From the NCBI GenBank assembly GCA_021151525.1, contig JAGKXD010000005.1, positions 1 to 64,000 on the forward strand: a stretch of 64,000 nt of DNA, written 5' to 3'. The translations under genes were made by a program, and so were the position numbers. Below the pieces are notes generated by a model, which was not told the DNA's origin, did not search any database, and saw only the letters and a program-made list of their open reading frames with translations. Positions 17,014 through 26,004 of this stretch are shown here, one piece after another. Position 1 is the first letter of the stretch; the number at the start of each line of letters is the position of its first letter. This DNA comes from Cellvibrionaceae bacterium (GTDB lineage Bacteria; Pseudomonadota; Gammaproteobacteria; Pseudomonadales; Cellvibrionaceae).

Positions 17014-18351
17014 TTAGTTTTTTTGAAACACCGCAACAAACATTGCATCTGAATCCTGATGCGGTGCCCCCAACATTGTTTGGCTCACTAATGTGAAGTC
17101 AGTATTCTGTTTCAGGAACCATTCAACTTGGGTTTCATTTTCACTCACCTGCCAACTGCAAGTTGCATAAACCAAATGCCCATTAGCACGCACTGCTTTC
17201 ACTGCATTGGTTAGAATTTGCTGCTGCAACCCAATCAACTCTGCCGTATCTGTAGGATTAAAACGCCAGCGAGCATCCGGGTTGCGACGCCAAGTTCCTG
17301 CTGAACTACAAGGCGCATCCACCAACACCCAATCAAAACCTTGCTGCTGTGCAATTTCTTTAGGAAGACGCAAAGGCTCATTACCAGCCCATTCGAAGCT
17401 ACGAATATTGTGGAACTCTGCACGTTTGCTGCGGCGCTTCAATTCTTCAAGCTTATAGCCATGCAAATCCGTTGCGATAATAACGCCTTTGTTATTCATG
17501 CGTGATGCAATCGCTAAGGATTTTCCACCGGCGCCAGCGCAGGTATCCCACACTTTTTGCCCCGGCTTTACATCTACGGCCAACGCAATTTGCTGGCTAG
17601 CTAAATCTTGAATTTCAACCAAACCTTCTTTATGGGCTTGCGCACCAGAGAGATGTTTACCACCCGCTGCAAATAAATGACCTTCTGCATCCAATTCTAC
17701 ATGCACAGAATCTTGCTGAAGTTTTTTAACAACTTCATTCATGGGAAGACTTTTTTGCACACGCAACCATAAGGGTGGAGCACTATTTTGTTGTTCAATA
17801 AAATCTGTGAGTTGTTCGTGGCTCCACTGCGACGCATCTTTGCGTTCTTCCAACAACGACAGCCACTGCGGGCGCAAACCCGACCACAACAAGATGTCTT
17901 GTGGCTGCTCAGTTACGCTAAAATAGTGTTCAAGTTTTTCAAACCATGTTTTGCGAGCGGCCGCATCGCGCAATGCTTTAGGCGCTGCGTTTTCATTTTT
18001 TTCGCGCAATGCAATCCAAAACCAAAAGCCGGCTACTGGAATTTTTTTTGCACTGGAGAGAACCCAATTTCTATCCCACTCCACCCAATTGAAAATTTCC
18101 TGCCTCTGATAGCTTTCTTCCATGGCGCAAGCCAACTGAAAATATCGCATTGCAGAAAACATACACAAACTGAGTTCGCGGTTTTGATTTTTGGAGGATG
18201 CAAACTCAGAATAAGGATTGGTGTTTTTGCGCAGTTGATTTTTCAACCACTTATCCAATGGCATCCATTCATTTTGTGCAAGCCATGTGCGCCATAAATC
18301 GAATAAGGAGTCATAGGGGATTTTGTTGGGAATAGACATTTTACGAACCAT
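17014..18351 (-). CDS. RsmB/NOP-family RNA m5C methyltransferase
   Basis: A 445-residue class I SAM methyltransferase of the RsmB/NOP2/Sun family, making 5-methylcytosine in RNA. The SAM motif is DTCAGAGGKSLA. Both family cysteines are present: catalytic-type YATCSW near the C-terminus and VDAPCSSAGTWRRNPD (motif IV). The N-terminal 200 residues do not look like the NusB domain of E. coli RsmB, so I withhold the rsmB symbol; rRNA is the likely but unproven substrate. The start could also be the ATG at 18339; neither has a clear ribosome site. Confidence 0.87.
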   Translation of the reverse strand: MVRKMSIPNKIPYDSLFDLWRTWLAQNEWMPLDKWLKNQLRKNTNPYSEFASSKNQNRELSLCMFSAMRYFQLACAMEESYQRQEIFNWVEWDRNWVLSSAKKIPVAGFWFWIALREKNENAAPKALRDAAARKTWFEKLEHYFSVTEQPQDILLWSGLRPQWLSLLEERKDASQWSHEQLTDFIEQQNSAPPLWLRVQKSLPMNEVVKKLQQDSVHVELDAEGHLFAAGGKHLSGAQAHKEGLVEIQDLASQQIALAVDVKPGQKVWDTCAGAGGKSLAIASRMNNKGVIIATDLHGYKLEELKRRSKRAEFHNIRSFEWAGNEPLRLPKEIAQQQGFDWVLVDAPCSSAGTWRRNPDARWRFNPTDTAELIGLQQQILTNAVKAVRANGHLVYATCSWQVSENETQVEWFLKQNTDFTLVSQTMLGAPHQDSDAMFVAVFQKN

Positions 18352-18469
18352 GTACTGAAAGAAGCGCTTATTTTAGCAGCCAAACACCTCCTTGTATGTG
18401 CGATTTTAAGAGGAAGAGCCTAATTCATTCAGGAAATTGAGTAATCATTGCGCCTAATTCGCCAATCAC

Positions 18470-19165
18470 TCAATTGATCAATGGCAAAATAACACGTGAC
18501 TGAAACCAAAGTAGGATGGGATAAGCCGCAGGCCAAATCCAAAAGAAACGATTTAATCCAAAAAACCAAGCATTTGATAAATGGAATAATGCGGCAACAA
18601 CGAGTGCAAACAAAAGAGTTTGTTGGTTTAGCAATGAAAATGGAAAGATTAATTCGAATAAAATTACCAACCAGCTCATAACAAACATTAAGCGCGGCAA
18701 CTTAGCCCACCTACGAACACTCTGGCTAACTGGATAAGCGGTTATCGCAAATACATCCACCAACGCCCGGCCACTACGCCAGTCTGGATTAATAATTTTT
18801 ATATAACCAGATTGAAAATAAGAAAAGGTCAGTTGAAACGCTAAATAACCCAATGCAATTTCCTGCCAGAACTTTGTGGGTGCAATATGAAATAGAAATA
18901 GGCAGAGCAGCACCAGCGAGGTCATTGCATCACTCCCGCCATTGTAGGGGCCTTGAAATCGATACAAATTTATCAGTAATACAATCAGCAAACCTGATTC
19001 AACAATCTCTGGACAAACGCCCAGCAAGAGCAACACCGAGAAAATCAGCAATGCAATGCCCGATAATTTTTCAGGTTGCAAACCGCGAATAAACTCCACG
19101 CTTTGCACTATTAACGCAAAGGATAAAATCGTTTCAGAATAGCGAACAGCTTGTTCCAAAATCAT
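18470..19165 (-). CDS. Polytopic membrane protein, HTTM-like
   Basis: A 231-residue integral membrane protein with about six to seven hydrophobic segments. Motifs such as YNGGSDAMTS, IINPDWRSG and HLSNAWFFGLNRF resemble the HTTM (horizontally transferred transmembrane, vitamin K-dependent carboxylase-like) family, but this is only pattern recognition. Its ATG overlaps the stop of the gene before it by 4 bases (ATGA), so the two are translationally coupled and probably form a unit. No catalytic function can be stated. Confidence 0.65.
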   Translation of the reverse strand: MILEQAVRYSETILSFALIVQSVEFIRGLQPEKLSGIALLIFSVLLLLGVCPEIVESGLLIVLLINLYRFQGPYNGGSDAMTSLVLLCLFLFHIAPTKFWQEIALGYLAFQLTFSYFQSGYIKIINPDWRSGRALVDVFAITAYPVSQSVRRWAKLPRLMFVMSWLVILFELIFPFSLLNQQTLLFALVVAALFHLSNAWFFGLNRFFWIWPAAYPILLWFQSRVILPLIN

Positions 19166-19596
19166 GCATCAGTTCCCTTAATCAATATCGGCATTGCTAC
19201 AAATGTTGTTTGCTCATTGACCTGTTCGCCTTCACGCATTACAGCACTAATTCGATAAACCAAATAGCGGTCATTAAGATTGGTTTGAATTTCATTGGCA
19301 TGAACTGCCGCCAAAATGCGCCGCATGATTTCTTGCTCACACATTTCGGAATAGCCTTCAAACAATCTCTCTGCGCAGGTGTTGATGTAAAGTTTTTCAT
19401 TCCACTTAGGGTTGTGCAGAAAGCGAAAAAGCCTTTCACCTAAAGGAATGCTTAATGGCTTTGGCCGGAATTCAAACCACTGTGTTGGTTCGTCGGTTTC
19501 ATTTTCCAAGAAAGAATAATAAATTCGTGGCGATGGCCCAATACCACTGAAGAATCGCCATGATGGAAAAAGAATTGGAAGAAAGAGTTTGAGCAT
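19162..19596 (-). CDS. Conserved hypothetical protein paired with the HTTM-like gene
   Basis: A 144-residue protein. The N-terminal hydrophobic stretch (MLKLFLPILFPSWRFF) is a likely membrane anchor or uncleaved signal; the remainder is soluble and mixed alpha/beta, with Trp and Arg-rich segments (WFEFRPKPLSIP, LFRFLHNPKW). I do not recognise a family. The ATG at 19596 has a GAGAG site eight bases upstream. The 4-base overlap with the following membrane protein suggests that they act together. Confidence 0.7.
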   Translation of the reverse strand: MLKLFLPILFPSWRFFSGIGPSPRIYYSFLENETDEPTQWFEFRPKPLSIPLGERLFRFLHNPKWNEKLYINTCAERLFEGYSEMCEQEIMRRILAAVHANEIQTNLNDRYLVYRISAVMREGEQVNEQTTFVAMPILIKGTDA

Positions 19597-19667
19597 AGAA
19601 ATAACTCTCAAGACTTACATATTGTTTTTGTAGATCACATCCCTGCGAATTCTTTCCGGCATGAAAC

Positions 19668-21677
19668 TTAAAGCGCTTTCTTTTTTAGCTGCTCAATCTG
19701 GTCACGCAGTTTCGCAGCAGCCTCAAACTCCAAATCTTTTGCAGCTTGGAACATTTGCTTTTCCAGCAACTCAATCGACTTCCAAATATTTTTGGGATCA
19801 ACCGTGACCGAGTATTTGGCTTGCTTCTCTGCAACGGCAGCGCGATTACGCGCTGCGCGACTGCCTGCACCGGGAACTAGCGAGGTCTCCATAATATCTT
19901 GCACATTTTTACGAATACCTTTTGGAGTAATATTGTGTAGCCTGTTGTGTGCAATTTGCTTTTCGCGGCGACGTTCAGTTTCATCTATAGCGCGCTTCAT
20001 GGAATCAGTGACTCTATCGGCATATAAAATCGCCTTACCATTTAAGTTACGTGCAGCACGGCCAATGGTTTGAATTAGCGAGCGGTCTGAACGTAAAAAG
20101 CCTTCTTTATCCGCATCGAAAATACAAACCAGCGAAACCTCTGGCATATCCAAACCTTCACGTAAAAGGTTAATACCTACCAACACATCAAATTCGCCCA
20201 TACGAAAATCGCGGATGATTTCCATGCGCTCTACGGTATCAATATCCGAGTGCAAATAGCGCACACGAGTGCCATGCTCTTGTAAATATTCGGTAAGGTC
20301 TTCCGCCATGCGTTTAGTAAGCACGGTAATTAATACACGCTCATCTTTCTCAACGCGCAAGCGAATTTCTGAAAGTGAATCATCTACCTGAATGCCTGCG
20401 GGGCGAATTTCAATTTCAGGGTCAACCAAACCGGTTGGCCTAACAATTTGCTCTACCACCTGCCCTGCATATTCGGCTTCGTATTTCCCCGGTGTTGCAG
20501 ATACAAAAATCATTTGCGGTGCTAAGCGTTCCCATTCATCAAAACGCATGGGGCGATTGTCTAATGCTGAAGGCAAACGAAAACCATATTGCACCAGCGT
20601 TTCTTTACGTGACCGGTCACCTTTATACATGGCGCCAATTTGCGAAACAGTCACGTGGGATTCATCGATAACGAGCAACGCATTTGACGGCAAATAATCG
20701 AATAAAGTTGGCGGCGCTTCACCAGGCTGGCGACCTGATAAATAGCGCGAATAGTTTTCAATGCCGTTGCAGTAACCAAGCTCTTGCATCATTTCTACAT
20801 CGTAGCGCGTACGCTCTTCAAGGCGTTGCGCTTCAACTAATTTATTATTTTCACGCAAGTATTCGAGTCGCTCACGCAACTCTTCTTTAATGTTATCTAT
20901 AGCAGCAACTATGGTTTCGCGTGGAGTTACATAGTGAGATTTAGGATAGATACTCACACGCGCAATTTTGTGCAGCACTTCGCCGGTAAGCGGATCAAAA
21001 ATAGATAAGTTTTCAATTTCATCATCAAACAGTTCAACCCGCACCGCATCGCAATCTGAATCAGCAGGATAAATATCAATAACATCACCACGCACACGAT
21101 AATTTGCGCGATAGAAATCAACATCGTTACGCGTATATTGCAATTCTGCCAAGCGACGCAAAATAGAGCGCTGATCAATTTTATCGCCGCGCACCAAATG
21201 CAAGAGCATTTTCATATAGGCTTCAGGATCACCCAAACCATAAATAGCGGATACAGTGGCAACCACAATGGCGTCTTTACGCTCCATTAAGGCTTTGGTG
21301 GCGGATAGACGCATTTGCTCAATATGTTCGTTGACCGATGCATCTTTTTCGATAAATGTATTGGATGAAGGAACGTAGGCTTCGGGTTGATAATAGTCGT
21401 AATAGGATACGAAATACTCCACCGCATTCTTGGGAAAAAACTCTTTAAATTCTCCGTAGAGTTGTGCAGCAAGCGTTTTGTTATGCACCATGACCAAGGT
21501 TGGCCGCTGAACTTCTGCAATAACATTGGCGATGGTGAAAGTTTTTCCAGAACCGGTAACACCGAGCAAAGTTTGGTGTGCGAGCCCAGCATTTAACCCT
21601 TCAACTAAACCGGCAATCGCAGTGGGTTGGTCGCCAGCGGGAGGGAAATCACTTTGAACTTGAAAAAGTTTAGTCAT
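19668..21677 (-). CDS. uvrB: Excinuclease ABC subunit B
   Basis: UvrB is the damage-verifying helicase of nucleotide excision repair, loaded by UvrA and cut-paired with UvrC. The 669-residue protein has every hallmark: Walker A GVTGSGKT near residue 39, the beta-hairpin YYDYYQPEAYVP near 92, DESH in motif II, the SAT motif (FVSATPG), motif VI IGRAARN, and the C-terminal UVR coiled coil (DLEFEAAAKLRDQIEQL) that contacts UvrC. I see no CTGT-N8-ACAG LexA box in the 74 bases between it and the LysR gene upstream, so SOS control is not evident here. Confidence 0.98.
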   Translation of the reverse strand: MTKLFQVQSDFPPAGDQPTAIAGLVEGLNAGLAHQTLLGVTGSGKTFTIANVIAEVQRPTLVMVHNKTLAAQLYGEFKEFFPKNAVEYFVSYYDYYQPEAYVPSSNTFIEKDASVNEHIEQMRLSATKALMERKDAIVVATVSAIYGLGDPEAYMKMLLHLVRGDKIDQRSILRRLAELQYTRNDVDFYRANYRVRGDVIDIYPADSDCDAVRVELFDDEIENLSIFDPLTGEVLHKIARVSIYPKSHYVTPRETIVAAIDNIKEELRERLEYLRENNKLVEAQRLEERTRYDVEMMQELGYCNGIENYSRYLSGRQPGEAPPTLFDYLPSNALLVIDESHVTVSQIGAMYKGDRSRKETLVQYGFRLPSALDNRPMRFDEWERLAPQMIFVSATPGKYEAEYAGQVVEQIVRPTGLVDPEIEIRPAGIQVDDSLSEIRLRVEKDERVLITVLTKRMAEDLTEYLQEHGTRVRYLHSDIDTVERMEIIRDFRMGEFDVLVGINLLREGLDMPEVSLVCIFDADKEGFLRSDRSLIQTIGRAARNLNGKAILYADRVTDSMKRAIDETERRREKQIAHNRLHNITPKGIRKNVQDIMETSLVPGAGSRAARNRAAVAEKQAKYSVTVDPKNIWKSIELLEKQMFQAAKDLEFEAAAKLRDQIEQLKKKAL

Positions 21678-21751
21678 AGATATTGATCAATTTGTGGCAA
21701 TTATTTAGAGCAAAGGGGATGCATATTAATCAGCGCTACCGACAAAGTCTG

Positions 21752-22687
21752 TCAGGAGTGATTTTCGCCGGAGCAGGTTATGGGTAAGTGCTCCTTGAAA
21801 ACAGCCGCCAAGCGTTTGGTGGCCGGCCCAGCGAACTCTTTATCAGCAAAGGTCAAGTACACAGCTCCTTCCCGCTCTGAACCAATTTCAACGGGAAGAT
21901 ATTTTAAGGTGCCGGCCGCAATATCCTCTTTAGTATAAGCATCAGGCAACCAGGCATAGCCCAAGCCCATACGAATCGCCTGTAGCGATGTATTAATATG
22001 GCTCACCGTCCAGCGCTGATCAGCCTCCTGCCATCCCACGGTGTGACGACGATACTGCCCCGAATCCCGCACAATTATCTGACGATGTTGGCGCATATCC
22101 TCATAGCCAACCTCCCGCCCCAATTTTTGCAGAGGGTGATCTGGACTGGAAACGCCATGAAATTTGGCAGTCATCACCTTATCACCAATAAATCCGGCAG
22201 GTACAAAGCCGCCAATTGCCAAATCCACTTGCCGCTTCAGCAGCATATCCTCAGTACCACTCAACACGGTTTCATAGTATTCAACGCGCGTATCGGGAAA
22301 ATCCTTCGCGAATATGGACAAACAATAGAGCGCCTTAATTGGGGGAACGATAATATCAATGGCAACCTTTAGGATAGGTTCAACATGTACCGCGAGGCAT
22401 TCCGCCGATTTCTCGAGGCGCTCCGCTTGCTCTAATAGCTGTTTAGCGCGCCTATAAAGTAATTCGCCTGAAGGCGTAGCCACCGCTTTGCGCCCTTGTA
22501 AGTTAAAAACTTTGACGTTAAGTGCAGTTTCCAGTTGGGCGATTGCATAGGAAACCGCAGATTGGCTCTTGTTGAGCTGTTCCGCTGCCTTGGCGTAACC
22601 GCCGGCGTCTATCACCGCAAGCAAGGCACGCCATTGCTCTAAAGTGACCTTATTTTCAGTAACAGCCGAGCTTGCTGGAGTATTCAT
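21752..22687 (-). CDS. LysR-family transcriptional regulator
   Basis: A 311-residue LysR regulator. The winged HTH lies at about residues 16-75 (TLEQWRALLAVIDAGGYAKA..LNKSQSAVSYAI), followed by the linker helix and a periplasmic-binding-protein-like effector domain (about 100-300). It is divergent from azoR with a 170-base shared intergenic region, the usual layout for a LysR regulator of its neighbour; regulation of azoR is therefore likely but inferred. uvrB follows on the same strand after 74 bases. The ligand is unknown, perhaps a quinone or other electrophile given azoR. Confidence 0.9.
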   Translation of the reverse strand: MNTPASSAVTENKVTLEQWRALLAVIDAGGYAKAAEQLNKSQSAVSYAIAQLETALNVKVFNLQGRKAVATPSGELLYRRAKQLLEQAERLEKSAECLAVHVEPILKVAIDIIVPPIKALYCLSIFAKDFPDTRVEYYETVLSGTEDMLLKRQVDLAIGGFVPAGFIGDKVMTAKFHGVSSPDHPLQKLGREVGYEDMRQHRQIIVRDSGQYRRHTVGWQEADQRWTVSHINTSLQAIRMGLGYAWLPDAYTKEDIAAGTLKYLPVEIGSEREGAVYLTFADKEFAGPATKRLAAVFKEHLPITCSGENHS

Positions 22688-22857
22688 AGGGCTTAATTCC
22701 GTCTTTCATCCAATTTTTCGATCAAATACAGCCAAATATCGCTATTTATCATTCGTTCGTCAAATCATTTAATAGCTTCAAGGCGACACGCTTGAAATCA
22801 AAAGCGGCCTAATGACAGCAAACAATCGACTTGTACCTAAACGGTGAGGATATAGAA

Positions 22858-23463
22858 ATGAGCACTTTATTACAGATCAACAGCAGCCTTTTTAGTGACC
22901 ATGGCAACTCAAGCGCTTTGAGCAATGAGTTTGTGCAAAATTGGTTGGCTAAACACCCAGGCGGCAAAGTCGTTGTACGCGATTTGGCGAAAAACCCAAT
23001 TCCACACTTGGACTCAACCGTAGTAACCGCTTTCTTCACTCCAGCAGAAAGCCGTACCGCAGAGCAACAAGCCCTAGTAGATTTTTCAGACAGCTTGATT
23101 GCTGAATTAAACAGCGCAGATGCGGTAGTAATTGGCGTACCTTTGTACAACTTTGGCGTGCCATCAACATTGAAAGCTTACTTTGACCAATTAGGGCGTG
23201 CTGGAGTTACCTTTAAGTACACCGAAACTGGCCCAGTAGGTTTACTGAATGACAAACCAGTACATATTATTGCCGCACGCGGTGGTATCTATGCAGGCAG
23301 CCCAGCTGATACCCAAACGGGCTTCATAAACAGCTTTTTAAGTTTCATTGGCTTGAAGTCTGTGCAATACATTTATGCTGAAGGCTTGAATATGGGCGAC
23401 GATTCAAAAGCGAAAGCTTTATCTAAAGCTCGTGAACAAATTGAAGTATCTGCAGCCGCTTAA
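22858..23463 (+). CDS. azoR: FMN-dependent NADH-azoreductase/quinone reductase
   Basis: AzoR is a cytosolic flavodoxin-like homodimer that reduces quinones and azo compounds with NADH and FMN. The 201-residue protein shows QINSS at the phosphate-binding loop, the FMN motif VPLYNFGVPSTLKAYFDQL near residue 96, and AARGG near 140. The start at 22858 gives the standard N-terminus and follows GTGAGG; an in-frame start at 22831 is not needed. It is divergent from a LysR regulator and followed 51 bases later by a pterin dehydratase and then pirin, suggesting a redox-stress cluster. Confidence 0.93.
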   Translation: MSTLLQINSSLFSDHGNSSALSNEFVQNWLAKHPGGKVVVRDLAKNPIPHLDSTVVTAFFTPAESRTAEQQALVDFSDSLIAELNSADAVVIGVPLYNFGVPSTLKAYFDQLGRAGVTFKYTETGPVGLLNDKPVHIIAARGGIYAGSPADTQTGFINSFLSFIGLKSVQYIYAEGLNMGDDSKAKALSKAREQIEVSAAA

Positions 23464-23514
23464 TGCTGTAATCGCGTTATCATATTGCGAATACAATTCG
23501 TAAGAAGATAGCCA

Positions 23515-23886
23515 ATGACAGCGCTCGATGAAGAACTCAGTGAAAAAACCTGCAGTGCATGCAAGGCTGGTGCACCGCAGGCCACTGAAGCAGAAATTGC
23601 ACATGCTTTAAAAATATTGCCTGCGTGGTCAATAATTCAGGCAAATGAAATTCCTCAATTGACACGCACGTACAGATTTAAAAACTTTGTTAGTGCACTT
23701 GAGTTTACCAACGCAGTGGGTGCTATGGCTGAGGAATACAATCACCACCCTGCACTCTTAACTGAATGGGGAAAAGTCACAGTCACTTGGTGGACACACA
23801 AAATCAAAGGGCTACATGAAAATGATTTAATCATGGCAGCCAAAACGGAAATACTTTTTCAAAGCTCGAATCAAACGCATTCTTAA
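23515..23886 (+). CDS. phhB: 4a-hydroxytetrahydrobiopterin dehydratase
   Basis: Pterin-4a-carbinolamine dehydratase regenerates the pterin cofactor of aromatic amino acid hydroxylases. The 123-residue protein has the family core: EEYNHHPAL (the catalytic His pair), then VTVTWWTHKIKGLHENDL. A short N-terminal extension has a CSAC motif. The phenylalanine hydroxylase gene (phhA) is not in the window, so its partner is elsewhere or it has a different pterin substrate. An AGAAGA ribosome site lies upstream. The next gene starts 36 bases on. Confidence 0.92.
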   Translation: MTALDEELSEKTCSACKAGAPQATEAEIAHALKILPAWSIIQANEIPQLTRTYRFKNFVSALEFTNAVGAMAEEYNHHPALLTEWGKVTVTWWTHKIKGLHENDLIMAAKTEILFQSSNQTHS

Positions 23887-23922
23887 CTGATGAAATCCAT
23901 TCACAATGGAAAGGTGGACAAC

Positions 23923-24777
23923 ATGCAAAAGCAACTCCAGCAAATTATTCCTGCCCGCGCCACCAGCGATGGTGCAGGCGTGCGCATTAAGCGCAGCCTG
24001 GGGCAAACGCAACACGCACGCTTTGATCCTTTTTTAATGTTGGATGAATTTGGTTCAGAGAGTGCAAGTGATTATATTGCAGGTTTTCCATCGCATCCTC
24101 ATCGTGGCTTTGAAACTGTAACCTATATGCTTGAAGGTCACATGTTGCATGAAGACCACATGGGCAATAAAGGCCATTTGAAAAATGGCGATGTGCAATG
24201 GATGACAGCAGGCCGTGGAATTATCCATTCGGAAATGCCACAGCAAGAGCATGGCTTAATGCGCGGCTTTCAATTGTGGTTGAATTTACCCGCGGCAGAA
24301 AAAATGAAGCCTGCGCACTACAAAGATATTCCAGCAAGCGAAATTCCAGTTGCTCAATTAGCCAACGGCGGCTGTATTAAAGTTATTGCAAACACCGCAG
24401 TTATTGATGGGAAAGTCGTTAGCGGCCCTATTCAAGGCCTCACCACTCAAGCTATTTATTGGGATGTGCATTTACCATTGAATGGAAAATTTGCCCACGC
24501 AATACCGGCAACTCACAACACCTTTATTTATGTCTATGAAGGTGCGATTGCGATTGGTGAAGATGCTCGCAAATTGGAAGCTGGTAATGCTGGCTTGTTA
24601 GGTGCTGGCGATGAAATATCGGTTGCGGCACTAACGGAAGATACGCGTTTTATTTTGTTAGCTGGCATTCCACTCAAAGAGCCAATTGCACAATACGGCC
24701 CCTTTGTGATGAATACACCAGACGAAATTGAACAAGCCATTCAGGATTATCGCAGCGGTGCTTTGATTAACTATTAG
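23923..24777 (+). CDS. Pirin family protein
   Basis: A 284-residue bicupin. Pirins are iron-binding cupins; some bacterial members have quercetinase activity and others act as regulators. The N-terminal cupin carries metal ligands in FPSHPHRGFETVTYMLEG and the HSEMP segment (His/His/His/Glu); these are intact. The C-terminal cupin lacks an obvious metal site, as usual. The start at 23923 follows AGGTGG five bases upstream; an ATG at 23890 is the longer alternative. It probably belongs to the azoR-phhB unit and is closed by a hairpin terminator. Confidence 0.92.
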   Translation: MQKQLQQIIPARATSDGAGVRIKRSLGQTQHARFDPFLMLDEFGSESASDYIAGFPSHPHRGFETVTYMLEGHMLHEDHMGNKGHLKNGDVQWMTAGRGIIHSEMPQQEHGLMRGFQLWLNLPAAEKMKPAHYKDIPASEIPVAQLANGGCIKVIANTAVIDGKVVSGPIQGLTTQAIYWDVHLPLNGKFAHAIPATHNTFIYVYEGAIAIGEDARKLEAGNAGLLGAGDEISVAALTEDTRFILLAGIPLKEPIAQYGPFVMNTPDEIEQAIQDYRSGALINY

Positions 24778-24794
24778 CCACTACGCGTTTCGGG

Positions 24795-24827
24795 AAATCC
24801 GGTTGTGCGTACACAACTGGATTTTTA
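24795..24827 (+). terminator. Rho-independent terminator after pirin
   Basis: AAATCCGGTTGTG pairs with CACAACTGGATTT (one G-U pair) around CGTA, followed by TTATTT. It closes the azoR-phhB-pirin side and sits two bases from the end of the convergent minus-strand gene. Confidence 0.8.
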
Positions 24828-24828
24828 T

Positions 24829-25350
24829 TTATCTGCCCGCCGAATAAGCCTGCATATAAGTTTTCAATAGTGTTTCATGTGTTTTTACAAATGCCACATC
24901 TTCAGGTGGAGCATTTAGCACGGCGGCATCTGTTTTAGCGCGCAAGGTTTTTTTCTGATTATCATTTAACTTAGCAGTTTCCAGCGCAAAAAAATACGCA
25001 GCAATCGCGTTACCTAGCTTGGTGCTTAAACGCATATATTCGCCAATAGATTTCCAACCGTGGCGAGCAACAGCCCCTTGGGTTACGCTGGTCAAATTAT
25101 TTTTCTGCAAAAAAGCTGCAATCTGTGCATCCTGCTCGTTTGGAGACAAGGCTTCAAATTTTTTTAAGTCATCTTCAGATTTATGCATGGGTTCTAGTAC
25201 TTGTACAATCTTCGCAAAGTCGCGATTAGAATCCATCCAACGCTGAACCGATTGAACATTAAGGCTTGTGTTATCGGGTAAAAATTGCGCATAGGTGCTG
25301 CTGCATAAGAGCAACACAAAAAACATAAAACATGTTCTAAACAAACTCAT
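24829..25350 (-). CDS. Exported protein of unknown function
   Basis: A 173-residue protein with a clear signal peptide (MSLFRTCFMFFVLLLCSSTYAQ, cleavage after about residue 21). The mature part is charged and helical (KSEDDLKKFEALSPNEQDA, LETAKLNDNQKKTLRAK) with no cysteines, so it is probably a periplasmic helical protein. No family is recognised. It follows a small membrane protein gene by 18 bases on the same strand and is likely in one operon with it. Confidence 0.75.
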   Translation of the reverse strand: MSLFRTCFMFFVLLLCSSTYAQFLPDNTSLNVQSVQRWMDSNRDFAKIVQVLEPMHKSEDDLKKFEALSPNEQDAQIAAFLQKNNLTSVTQGAVARHGWKSIGEYMRLSTKLGNAIAAYFFALETAKLNDNQKKTLRAKTDAAVLNAPPEDVAFVKTHETLLKTYMQAYSAGR

Positions 25351-25368
25351 TTCTTCTTCTCGTAAAAA

Positions 25369-25761
25369 TTACTTGGCTAATTTCAAAGTGATGGTAGTTG
25401 CAAATGACCACACCCACCAATAAAACAATACTAAAAATGGTGTGAGCAAACCCATAGACAAACCAGCAAAGCCCTTACCTTCATAAAATGGATAAATCAC
25501 AAACAATTGCACACCAGCAGGAATTAAGGCAATCACAAAACTGCGCGCAAAAATACTACTGGATAAAATAGGCAACAAAAACAAAAAGCCCCACAAACCA
25601 CCCCATACTATATGAGGGTATATCCATGCGGGTGACATTGAGCTCGACAAATGAACATTCAGTGAATGGGTAATTCCATAGCGTGAAAATAGCCACATCA
25701 CCAAACTTTGAATTAAAGCGCCCAAACAGCCAGCAGCAAAAACAACTAAGGCATTTTTCAT
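25369..25761 (-). CDS. Small integral membrane protein
   Basis: A 130-residue protein with four predicted membrane helices: about residues 4-26, 48-68, 72-92 and 102-124. Glycine and aromatic residues are frequent, and the first helix (VVFAAGCLGALIQSLVMWLF) is glycine-rich. I do not recognise the family. It is upstream of and co-directional with the exported protein at 24829, so both may serve the envelope. Confidence 0.75.
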   Translation of the reverse strand: MKNALVVFAAGCLGALIQSLVMWLFSRYGITHSLNVHLSSSMSPAWIYPHIVWGGLWGFLFLLPILSSSIFARSFVIALIPAGVQLFVIYPFYEGKGFAGLSMGLLTPFLVLFYWWVWSFATTITLKLAK

Positions 25762-26004
25762 TGCATCTCTCTTTAATAACTATTTGGACTTATTAATTAT
25801 TTGACCTTTAAAACTAGCAGGACTTATAAATTCGCTGGGCGGACGAAAATAATCCGCTGCGGAATTTATCATGACCGCAAATGTCAGTACGGTGTCAATC
25901 TTAACATTTTGAGGCAAGCTTATAGCCTTGATAAGTGATAAAATTTCGCCAATGTTGCCTTTTCCAATATCCTTTGTGGATAGCCATTTTAGTGACGCGA
26001 TTCT

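Noticed and set aside
21678..21751. LexA box upstream of uvrB
   Set aside because: A CTGT is present near 21749 but no ACAG follows at the right distance.
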